From the NCBI RefSeq assembly GCF_008933165.1, contig NZ_WBVQ01000001.1, positions 496,001 to 560,000 of the forward strand: a stretch of 64,000 nt of DNA. The letters are read 5' to 3'. Shown here one piece after another: positions 1-7,167 of the stretch. Every line of letters starts with the position of its first letter. Within the stretch, counting starts at the first letter, position 1. The position numbers and the translations under genes were made by a program. The DNA is from Phaeocystidibacter marisrubri (lineage in GTDB: Bacteria; Bacteroidota; Bacteroidia; Flavobacteriales; Schleiferiaceae). The notes under the pieces are model-generated. The model did no database searches. It had not been told where the DNA came from and saw nothing but the letters and a program-made list of their open reading frames with translations.

Positions 1-586
1 GAACAATCTCCTTGATGTCTTGCGCGGCAATTTCAGCCGCATTTGAAACCACATTCTCCAAGGTGTCGCTTCTACTAATCCCACGAGCGCGAGGAATGGT
101 ACAATAGGTACACTTGTAATCACAACCATCTTGAACTTTCAAAAAGGCTCGTGTTCTTTCACCAATGGAATACGATCCGATGAAGGAATTCGCTTCGTCG
201 ATTTCACAGGAGTGAACTTCGCCGTGATCCGACTTGGTCAGGTCATTCAAATAATCAGTAACCTTGAATTTCTCAGTGGCACCTAGTACGAGATCAACTC
301 CATCAATCGCTGCAATTTCCTCGGGTTGAAGTTGGGCATAGCATCCAACAATCACCACAAAAGCATCTGGATTCTGGCGCATGGCACGGTTCACAATGCT
401 CTTGCATTCTTTGTCGGCATTTTGCGTAACAGAGCACGTGTTGATCACATATACATCTGCCGCTTGCTCAAATTCAACTTTAGCGAAGCCTTTATCCACA
501 AAATCACGCGCGATGGTGCTTGTTTCTGCAAAGTTCAACTTGCAGCCAAGTGTGTGAAATGCAACTGATTTACCGTTCATGTCCAT
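1..586 (-). CDS. mtaB: tRNA t6A37 methylthiotransferase MtaB (3' part beyond the window)
   Basis: Radical-SAM enzyme that adds the 2-methylthio group to N6-threonylcarbamoyladenosine at tRNA position 37, using two iron-sulfur clusters. The frame runs off the left edge, so about 195 N-terminal residues are present. Seen: UPF0004-domain cysteines C15, C51 and C82, with LGCKLN around C15 (typical of MtaB rather than MiaB or RimO), and the radical-SAM triad C155-x3-C159-x2-C162. The C-terminal TRAM region is outside. ATG at 586 or in-frame ATG at 580 are both possible; 586 lies 8 bases beyond a TACCTTTG box. Divergent from the next gene. tsaC, which makes the t6A precursor, is also in this window. 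Confidence 0.85.
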   Translation of the reverse strand, partial: MDMNGKSVAFHTLGCKLNFAETSTIARDFVDKGFAKVEFEQAADVYVINTCSVTQNADKECKSIVNRAMRQNPDAFVVIVGCYAQLQPEEIAAIDGVDLVLGATEKFKVTDYLNDLTKSDHGEVHSCEIDEANSFIGSYSIGERTRAFLKVQDGCDYKCTYCTIPRARGISRSDTLENVVSNAAEIAAQDIKEIV

Positions 587-594
587 AGTGGCGG

Positions 595-627
595 CAAAGG
601 TACAACAAAGCCCTATCCTGAACCAAA
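595..627 (-). promoter_or_regulatory. Bacteroidota-type promoter of mtaB
   Basis: On the minus strand TTTG (624-627) and TACCTTTG (595-602) are separated by 21 bases, matching the Bacteroidota -33/-7 pattern. The start codon is only 8 bases further on, so the mRNA would have almost no leader. Confidence 0.6.
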
Positions 628-673
628 GGGCTATTGTCTCACTCTATCAGACAAATATCATTTGATAGAATCT

Positions 674-681
674 TACATTTG
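674..681 (+). promoter_or_regulatory. -7 box TACATTTG next to the binding-protein start
   Basis: TACATTTG fits TAnnTTTG and ends 4 bases before the ATG at 686, placing the likely transcription start at or next to the start codon. I see no good -33 TTTG at the usual distance. Confidence 0.45.
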
Positions 682-685
682 GCCT

Positions 686-2302
686 ATGATCAAAACTGCA
701 TGGATTCAGCGGTCTGCTGTATGTCTATTTATGTTGATTTTTTCGTGCTCTACGGTTCCAGAAGTGCCAGAGGAAACGGTTTTTCGCTACAACGAATCCA
801 CCGGTATCTCCACTTTAGACCCTGCTTTTGCGCGGGAACAGTCTAGCATTTGGGCCTGTAACCAATTGTTTAACGGATTGGTACAGATGAATGATGATCT
901 TGAAGTTATACCCTGTATCGCGCAGAGTTGGACGATCTCAGATAGCGGCAGAACGTACACTTTCGCATTGCGCGATGATGTGTTTTTCCATTCTCATTTC
1001 CTTTTTGGAGAGGACAGCACACGTAGGGTGGTGGCGAGTGATTTTGAATACAGTTTTTATCGACTTACTGATCCGAAAACGGCTTCGCCCGGTGCATGGG
1101 TGCTTCAAGGCGTTTCATCCATATCTGCCACTCATCAAGACACCTTGGTGATTCACCTGAAAGAGCCATTTAGTCCTTTTTTAGGGATGCTGACGATGAA
1201 GTATTGCTCGGTAGTGCCTCGTGAAATAGTGGAAGACTTGGGCGATCAGTTTGGAAGGGAACCCATTGGTACAGGGCCATTTTCTTTTCAATGGTGGTCC
1301 ACCGATGAAAAGTTGGTCTTCCGCAAGAACCCGCTTTATTTTGAGTTTGAAGAGGGTGTTCGTTTACCATACTTAGAAGCGGTTGCTATTGATTTTATCA
1401 CCGATCGGCAGGCGGCCTTCTTGGAGTTTCTCAAAGGGGATATCGATTTGCTTTCAGGTTTGGATGCCAGTTACAAAGATGAATTGCTGACCAGTGATGG
1501 AGTACTTAAAGAGGAATACGAGGGACGCTTTCAACTTCAAAAGTTGCCTTATCTCAATACCGAGTACTTGGCAATCAATCAGAGCTGGGGAGAAGAACAA
1601 GTCATTTCTGATGTGGAATTTCGAAGAGCCCTCAACCTTAGTGTAGACCGCGTAAAAATGATGCGCTATCTGCGCAATGGAATTGGCCATCCTGCCGATG
1701 GCGGGATGATTCCATCGGGACTAAAGGGATATCATCCTGCAAGAACAGGAGGCTATTCCTTTCAACCCGACTCGGCAAAAGTACTTCTGGAGATGGTTCG
1801 CAGTCGCCACAATGGAGCAATTCCGTCGGTTACCTTAAACACCACGTCCAATTATTTAGATTTATGCGAGTATCTTCAATCGAGCTGGAACAAAATGGGA
1901 ATTCCTGTTGAGGTAGAAGTACTTCCCGCACCAACACTACGTGAGGGAAAAGCAGAAGGGACTTTGGCGTTTTTCCGGGCATCTTGGATTGCCGATTATC
2001 CAGATGCTGAGAACTATCTCTCCCTCTTTTATTCAGAGAATTTCACGCCAAACGGACCCAATTATACGTTCTTTTCTAATGCTGAATACGATCGTCTCTA
2101 TGCCTTGGTAAGAGCCTCTACAGAGGATGGCGAGCGAATAGAGTATTACCAAAAAATGGATAGCATTTTGGTGGCAGAATCTCCAGTGGTTCCACTGTTC
2201 TACGATGAAGTGGTGAGGTTTGTCCCTCGCAGTGTGGAGGGGTTGACACCCAATGCCTTGAATTTGCTAGACCTTAAGCGGGTGTTCAAGTCAGTTCGAT
2301 AA
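686..2302 (+). CDS. Peptide-type ABC transporter substrate-binding lipoprotein
   Basis: Family 5 extracellular solute-binding protein (DppA/OppA type), expected to bind peptides or similar solutes outside the inner membrane for an ABC importer. The 538-residue length fits the family. A start at 686 gives a short charged N-terminus, a hydrophobic stretch and a lipobox ending IFSC, so it is probably a lipoprotein; the frame is open a little further upstream, but the -7 box argues for 686. The body has the family pattern: YTFALRDDVFFH early, GTGPF near residue 195, and a C-terminal YYQKMDSILVAESPVVPLF segment. No permease or ATPase gene is adjacent, so it is an orphan here and the ligand cannot be inferred. 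Its end overlaps the convergent next gene by 12 bases. Confidence 0.85.
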   Translation: MIKTAWIQRSAVCLFMLIFSCSTVPEVPEETVFRYNESTGISTLDPAFAREQSSIWACNQLFNGLVQMNDDLEVIPCIAQSWTISDSGRTYTFALRDDVFFHSHFLFGEDSTRRVVASDFEYSFYRLTDPKTASPGAWVLQGVSSISATHQDTLVIHLKEPFSPFLGMLTMKYCSVVPREIVEDLGDQFGREPIGTGPFSFQWWSTDEKLVFRKNPLYFEFEEGVRLPYLEAVAIDFITDRQAAFLEFLKGDIDLLSGLDASYKDELLTSDGVLKEEYEGRFQLQKLPYLNTEYLAINQSWGEEQVISDVEFRRALNLSVDRVKMMRYLRNGIGHPADGGMIPSGLKGYHPARTGGYSFQPDSAKVLLEMVRSRHNGAIPSVTLNTTSNYLDLCEYLQSSWNKMGIPVEVEVLPAPTLREGKAEGTLAFFRASWIADYPDAENYLSLFYSENFTPNGPNYTFFSNAEYDRLYALVRASTEDGERIEYYQKMDSILVAESPVVPLFYDEVVRFVPRSVEGLTPNALNLLDLKRVFKSVR

Positions 2303-3370
2303 TTGAATTTTACACACGACCGGTTTGTGATCACTCACATCTACAGGGAGTGTTTTGAAATTTCCCACTTTGAAGGATGGATGAGCAAAGATGTAATCAA
2401 TGCGGAGTGAAAATAGCTTCATCTTGTTGTAGGTGTCACCCGTTCCCGCTCCAGATTCTGCGAATGCATCATTCAAATTCTCCGCAACTTGATGATAAGC
2501 ATAGGAGGAAGGAGTGTCGTTAAAGTCGCCGCAGAGAATCACGGGATATGGAGAATTTTCAATAAAGGCCTTTAATTCATCCGCTTGATTTCCACGGATG
2601 GAGTACGATTCAGCCAAGGTTCTATAGATGGCCTTTCCTTCTGTTTCAAGTTTCTTGGAATCCAACTCCGTTTTCGATTCTCCCCCTAGGGATTGATAAT
2701 CTTCTGGTGTTAGTCCCGTGTTTACCAAGTGAACATTAATCACTCGAACCACCTGTGAGTCGATTTGTAAGTCGCTCCACATGAAAGTTCGATACGTGCC
2801 TCGCTGTTTGCTGAACTCAACCTGACCTGAGTTTACAATTGGGAATTTTGAAAAAATGACATATCCCAAACCGCGATTGAGGCCATTGGAGAACTGAACT
2901 TGATGAGGAAATTCAAGTTGGTCTTTGCCGCGTAACTCACGGAATTCTTGAAGACAAACTATGTCGGCTTCTTGCGCATTGAGGGCTGAAACGAGTGTTT
3001 CTATTCCATCTCTAGCTGGTAAGCTATTGTATGGAGACCACGCTCTGACATTCGCCGAGAGAACTGTGATAGACTTTGCATCTTCTGGTAAACTGGAAGA
3101 TGAAAATTTAAAGACGGTGTTCCAATGAGGCCAAAGTCCAATAATAAGAATGATAGCACTTCCTAGAGCAACCTTGCCCGACTTCATCAACCAATAGACC
3201 GTAAAGATCAACTGGGCAATGAGAAAAACGGGATAGGACAAGCCAGCTACACCTGCCCAGTGTGCCGATTCTGGATTAATCCTATAGGCATAGGCAGAAA
3301 TGAGAAGTCCAATCGCGATGGGCGATTGAAGAACGAGTAGGAGACGACGGCCAATTTTTAGCGATTTCAC
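2291..3370 (-). CDS. Membrane-anchored endonuclease/exonuclease/phosphatase family protein
   Basis: 359 residues: an N-terminal hydrophobic part with about three membrane segments (residues ~10-85), then an EEP (DNase I-like) domain. Seen in the domain: VLSANVRAW, DIVCLQEFREL with the metal-binding Glu, NVHLVNTG, ILCGDFNDTPSS with the Asp/Asn pair, IDYIFAHP, and the terminal SDHKPVV with the catalytic Asp-His. These support a metal-dependent phosphodiesterase or phosphatase, but not whether the substrate is nucleic acid, a lipid headgroup or an inositol phosphate. The start is GTG at 3370, overlapping the stop of the upstream rhomboid gene (GTGA), so the two are translationally coupled at the end of the mutL-rhomboid unit. 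Confidence 0.85.
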   Translation of the reverse strand: MKSLKIGRRLLLVLQSPIAIGLLISAYAYRINPESAHWAGVAGLSYPVFLIAQLIFTVYWLMKSGKVALGSAIILIIGLWPHWNTVFKFSSSSLPEDAKSITVLSANVRAWSPYNSLPARDGIETLVSALNAQEADIVCLQEFRELRGKDQLEFPHQVQFSNGLNRGLGYVIFSKFPIVNSGQVEFSKQRGTYRTFMWSDLQIDSQVVRVINVHLVNTGLTPEDYQSLGGESKTELDSKKLETEGKAIYRTLAESYSIRGNQADELKAFIENSPYPVILCGDFNDTPSSYAYHQVAENLNDAFAESGAGTGDTYNKMKLFSLRIDYIFAHPSFKVGNFKTLPVDVSDHKPVVCKIQLSN

Positions 3371-4260
3371 TTCTTGGAGAATTGAAAGAGGAAGTCTTTT
3401 TCCTCTTTGGAAAGCTTGTCGTAGCCGTTCTTTTTAATCTTATCCAAGATCTCGTCCATTCTAGCTTGATCTGAAGTTTGATAGGTCGTTGACGCTTTTG
3501 TCTGTGTCGTCTTCGAATATCTCGATCTACTCTTGTGAACCGTTTTCAATTTTGGTTTACGCTTGAAAAGTTCGCTGATTCTCCTGATGAAATCCCAGAA
3601 AGAATTCGACCAATCGACGTTTCTGTCTAAGGCTTGAACATAAAGATATCCCACCATGGCTCCTCCTAAGTGAGCAAGGTGACCACCCGTATTTGAGCTT
3701 GAAATGCCGGATATATCTAACAGTACGTAGGCAACAGCAATCCACCAAAATTTGAACTCAAAAGGCAATAGCATCAATCGTACAGGGAGGTTGGGAACCT
3801 TAGTTGCCGCTGCAATCATGATAGCCATTACACCTGCGGATGCTCCAATCATCATACCTCCTGGTTCGAGATTAGGAGAGATATTGTACATCAAAATGTA
3901 GACGGCGGCTCCTGCAATCCCCCCTAGAATGTACACGGGGAGTACGCGCTTGTCGCCCAAGAAATCCATAAAAATCCTTCCAGAGAAGAACAGCACAATC
4001 ATGTTGAACAAGATGTGAAGGAATCCAAAATGGGTGAACATGTACGTAAGAATCGTCCACGGACGCCACATTAACTCGTATAAGCTCGAAGGAAGGGAGA
4101 GTTGTAGACTGATAAAAGCATCAATGTCAAATCCAGTAATGAAACTGATTGCACTCAAAATGATGAGCAACACAAACACCCCTAAATTGATATAAATCAA
4201 TCGGTTTAGCCAATTGGCTACTAGGAAGCTTTGCTTGATGTTATTGTATAAATTGGACAT
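3367..4260 (-). CDS. Rhomboid-family intramembrane serine protease (with C-terminal soluble tail)
   Basis: 297-residue polytopic protease. The serine sits in IGASAGVMA near residue 140 and the catalytic histidine in GHLAHLGGAMVGYL near residue 193, the standard dyad in TM4 and TM6; the W-R motif region is MWRPWTILTYMFTH. After the membrane core comes a ~90-residue basic linker and a conserved helical end (MDEILDKIKKNGYDKLSKEE), a tail often seen on Bacteroidota rhomboids. Substrates are unknown. It lies 3 bases after a second rhomboid gene and is translationally coupled to the downstream phosphatase gene. Confidence 0.9.
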   Translation of the reverse strand: MSNLYNNIKQSFLVANWLNRLIYINLGVFVLLIILSAISFITGFDIDAFISLQLSLPSSLYELMWRPWTILTYMFTHFGFLHILFNMIVLFFSGRIFMDFLGDKRVLPVYILGGIAGAAVYILMYNISPNLEPGGMMIGASAGVMAIMIAAATKVPNLPVRLMLLPFEFKFWWIAVAYVLLDISGISSSNTGGHLAHLGGAMVGYLYVQALDRNVDWSNSFWDFIRRISELFKRKPKLKTVHKSRSRYSKTTQTKASTTYQTSDQARMDEILDKIKKNGYDKLSKEEKDFLFQFSKK

Positions 4261-4263
4261 GAT

Positions 4264-4935
4264 TTAGTATCTCCGTTTATTCCAATATCGAATCAATAAA
4301 AATCCGAAGAGCATCCCTCCTAGGTGAGCAAAGTGTGCAACAGAACTACCTGGATTGTTAAAGCCGTTGTAGAATTCAAGAATACCCAATACAAGTACGA
4401 AATACTTGATTTTAACAGGAATGGCAAAGTAGAGGTACACCGTGTTGTTCGGATAAGTCATTCCCATAGCGAGTAAGACACCGTAAACAGCTCCAGATGC
4501 ACCTACCACTCTCAACTCGTTGAAAACACTGTTCAAGTAGTTGACGTCAGCCTGATTAACGGCCTCTCCCATGTATTGATAGTATTCAATCACATTGACC
4601 AATTCATACAGAATGCCAGCGCCAATTCCGGTAATCATGTAGTAGATGAGGAACTTTTTACTACCCCATCGGTTCTCCATCGGCGATCCAAACATCCACA
4701 GCGTGAACAGGTTGAAGAAGATGTGAGAGATGTTCGCATGCATGAACATCGACGTTACGAACTGGTAAGGATAGAAATTATCCGACATGGGAAAGAAAAG
4801 AGCGAGGTATTCACTCAAGTCTACCCCAAAGGTGTTATTCACCGTAAAGGTGGCAAAGAAGAACAAGATGTTAATGATGATCAAGTTCTTGATGACAGGT
4901 GGAAGTACCTGATATCTAGCGGGTCCTATTTGCAT
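4264..4935 (-). CDS. Rhomboid-family intramembrane serine protease (compact form)
   Basis: 223-residue polytopic protein with six predicted membrane segments. The catalytic Ser is in VGASGAVYGV near residue 142 and the His in AHFAHLGGMLFGFL near residue 200. Unlike the following rhomboid it has no soluble tail, ending shortly after the last membrane segment with a basic RYWNKRRY. The ATG overlaps the mutL stop by one base (TAATG), so expression should be coupled to mutL. The tandem rhomboids share topology but differ clearly in sequence, so they may be old paralogues with different substrates. Confidence 0.9.
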   Translation of the reverse strand: MQIGPARYQVLPPVIKNLIIINILFFFATFTVNNTFGVDLSEYLALFFPMSDNFYPYQFVTSMFMHANISHIFFNLFTLWMFGSPMENRWGSKKFLIYYMITGIGAGILYELVNVIEYYQYMGEAVNQADVNYLNSVFNELRVVGASGAVYGVLLAMGMTYPNNTVYLYFAIPVKIKYFVLVLGILEFYNGFNNPGSSVAHFAHLGGMLFGFLLIRYWNKRRY

Positions 4936-6773
4936 TATCTAAATTTTTTATCAAGTTCGTCCAAACCAATTTGTACAATGATCGGACGACCGAATATGTC
5001 GGTATAAGGCATCTCACACGCAAAAAGTTCATCAATGAGATGTTGCATCTCTTCGCGGTTAAGCACTTGCCCATTTTTAATTCCAATATGGCTACTCAAG
5101 CTTTTTGCCATGGCATGTGATGGATCGTTTCGGAACACATCGGCATCCGATTTCACGTCTTCCACCAATTGGTCGAGCACAATTTGAGTTTCACCATCAC
5201 TGATGTGCATGGGGATTCCCTGTACCAACACTTGTTGAGCACTGGGGAATTCCAATTCAAAACCCATTCTATGAAGGGTGTCATTCACGCTCTTGAGTGC
5301 TTCCATTTCTCCGCCATTCATGTGAATAGAAATGGGGAATAGGAGTTGTTGAGATGGGGCGTGATGACCATTCAACACTTGTAAAAATCGCTCGTAATTG
5401 ATTCGTCTGTGCGCTCTTTGCTGATGAATGGCGATCAAAGCACTTTTCACCTTCGTAATCACATATCGATTGTCGAGCTGGAAATGAGTTGCGTTTTTTT
5501 CAATCGTATCATCTTCCCAACCTGAACTTATTTGAATGTTGCCTGACTCTGTGCTTTCACTTCCCTTGTACAACTCTTGCCAATTGTCCGTAGGAGTTTT
5601 GCCAAAAGAAGATGATTTGAAGGAAGAGGAAGCCCCACTTGACTGAGCTGGAGTTTTAGGAGTCTCGGTGTTGAATGGGTTGAAGTTAGGATCTACCTGA
5701 ATGGTAGGAGGGATCACCGCTCGCGTTGGATCGGGGATGGGAATATCTCCTACATTTTGATTGAAATCAAGAGTTGGGGCAATGTTGAATTGTCCCAATG
5801 CATGTTTTACAGCCGAACGAATAATCGCATAAATCGCCTTCTCGTCATCAAACTTGATCTCCGTTTTTGTCGGGTGAATATTGACGTCAATTCGCTTGGG
5901 ATCTATACGAAGATAGAGGAAGTACGATGGGTGTTCATCGCCTTTGATCAGATGTTCAAAAGCGTGATTAACAGCGTGGTGGAGGTAGGAGTTCTTGATG
6001 AATCTATCATTCACAAAAAAGAACTGTTCCCCCCGAGTTTTGCGTGCATATTGCGGCTTGAGTACAAAACCACTCAGGGCCACAACATCGGTGATTTCTT
6101 CAACAGGAACCAATCGTTCGTTGAATTTCTTTCCAAAAACAGAAGTGATTCTCTGCCTATAATTTCCCTCTGGCAAGTGGAAAATCTCCACATTGTTTTG
6201 GGTGAATTTGAATGCGATTTCTGGATTGGCCAGGGCAACGTGCTCAAAGGCGTCAATGATGTGACGGTTCTCTACGTTGTCTGATTTCAAGAATTGCCGG
6301 CGTGCTGGAATATTGAAGAACAAGTTGCTCACGGCTAAGCTCGTTCCACCGCCGCATTGACAAACTTTTTGATGGATGACTTTACTTCCTTCAATGCGCA
6401 ACTCGGTGCCGAGATCTTCATCGTGAGGACGCGTTTTGAGTTCCACTTGAGCAACGGCAGCAATGGAAGCCAAGGCTTCACCGCGGAAGCCCATGGTGTG
6501 GAGATCAAATAGATCGTCAGCCAGTTTGATCTTACTGGTGGCGTGTCGTTCAAAGGCCATTCGGGCATCAGCATAGGACATTCCCTTGCCATTGTCGACA
6601 ACTTGAATAAGGGTTTTGCCTGCATCTTGAATGATGAGGTGTATCTCCGTAGCTCCAGAATCTACTGAGTTTTCAAGAAGCTCTTTTACTACGGATGACG
6701 GTCTTTGAACTACTTCACCAGCAGCAATCTGATTAGCAACATGATCGGGAAGTAGGGAGATTATATCGGACAT
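4935..6773 (-). CDS. mutL: DNA mismatch repair protein MutL (endonuclease motifs not recognisable)
   Basis: Matchmaker ATPase of mismatch repair, linking MutS recognition to strand removal. The N-terminal GHKL ATPase is intact: HVANQIAAGEVVQRP, ELLENSVDSGAT, DNGKGM, RHATSKI, TMGFRGEALASIAAV. A Ser/Pro-rich linker runs about residues 350-430, followed by the dimerisation domain. There the usual DQHA-x2-E-x4-E motif reads HQQRAHRRINYE, the CPHGRP motif reads DIFGRP, and no ACxxAxR is visible, so the latent nuclease site of many bacterial MutLs seems absent. 612 residues is normal length. It is the second gene of a minus-strand unit and overlaps the next gene by one base. Confidence 0.95.
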   Translation of the reverse strand: MSDIISLLPDHVANQIAAGEVVQRPSSVVKELLENSVDSGATEIHLIIQDAGKTLIQVVDNGKGMSYADARMAFERHATSKIKLADDLFDLHTMGFRGEALASIAAVAQVELKTRPHDEDLGTELRIEGSKVIHQKVCQCGGGTSLAVSNLFFNIPARRQFLKSDNVENRHIIDAFEHVALANPEIAFKFTQNNVEIFHLPEGNYRQRITSVFGKKFNERLVPVEEITDVVALSGFVLKPQYARKTRGEQFFFVNDRFIKNSYLHHAVNHAFEHLIKGDEHPSYFLYLRIDPKRIDVNIHPTKTEIKFDDEKAIYAIIRSAVKHALGQFNIAPTLDFNQNVGDIPIPDPTRAVIPPTIQVDPNFNPFNTETPKTPAQSSGASSSFKSSSFGKTPTDNWQELYKGSESTESGNIQISSGWEDDTIEKNATHFQLDNRYVITKVKSALIAIHQQRAHRRINYERFLQVLNGHHAPSQQLLFPISIHMNGGEMEALKSVNDTLHRMGFELEFPSAQQVLVQGIPMHISDGETQIVLDQLVEDVKSDADVFRNDPSHAMAKSLSSHIGIKNGQVLNREEMQHLIDELFACEMPYTDIFGRPIIVQIGLDELDKKFR

Positions 6774-6781
6774 CGAATGGG

Positions 6782-7057
6782 TTACTGCGAAAGGAAAATA
6801 TAAGCGATAAGCATGAGAAGTGCGAAGATAACGAGGATACGCATGGTACTCCCCTTATTTTGCTTAGAGTTATGACGAGATCTTTCCATTTTATCTCGAA
6901 CATTTCTCAAATAATCATCCTTGTTTTCATCGGTAACCCCTTCCTGGCCTTTAGCTGCCATCATCCGCTGCAAGCGATCCTTGCGCTCATCGTAAATGCG
7001 ATGGCCCAAGCTAAAAGGCTTTGGTTTGCGTTGATTCAGAAATGGTATTCGGGGCAT
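6782..7057 (-). CDS. Small tail-anchored membrane protein of unknown function
   Basis: 91 residues, not recognised. The N-terminal ~70 residues are strongly charged and probably helical (LGHRIYDERKDRLQRMM, DDYLRNVRDKMERSRHN), followed by one hydrophobic segment (ILVIFALLMLIAYIFL) ending three residues from the C-terminus. With no signal peptide this is a tail-anchored topology: soluble part in the cytoplasm, tail in the inner membrane. Its stop lies 8 bases before mutL, so it likely heads the mutL-rhomboid unit, although nothing ties it to mismatch repair. Confidence 0.75.
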   Translation of the reverse strand: MPRIPFLNQRKPKPFSLGHRIYDERKDRLQRMMAAKGQEGVTDENKDDYLRNVRDKMERSRHNSKQNKGSTMRILVIFALLMLIAYIFLSQ

Positions 7058-7116
7058 AACGGTCTTTAATTTACGAATTCACTACTCAAAAACTGAGCCA
7101 GCAAGCGGAATGAATA

Positions 7117-7147
7117 TTGCTGAACCCTACTCGATATCGTATTATTG
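7117..7147 (+). promoter_or_regulatory. Possible promoter of the GH3 fusion gene
   Basis: TTG (7117-7119), a 20-base spacer and TATTATTG (7140-7147) resemble the -33/-7 pattern with one mismatch in the -7 box. It would give a leader of about 15 bases before the ATG at 7168. Confidence 0.35.
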
Positions 7148-7167
7148 ACGGATCAATTTAGCTATAC

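Noticed and set aside
5757-6284. Open frame of 175 codons antisense to mutL
   Set aside because: Opposite a clearly conserved ATPase domain, with no recognisable protein features.
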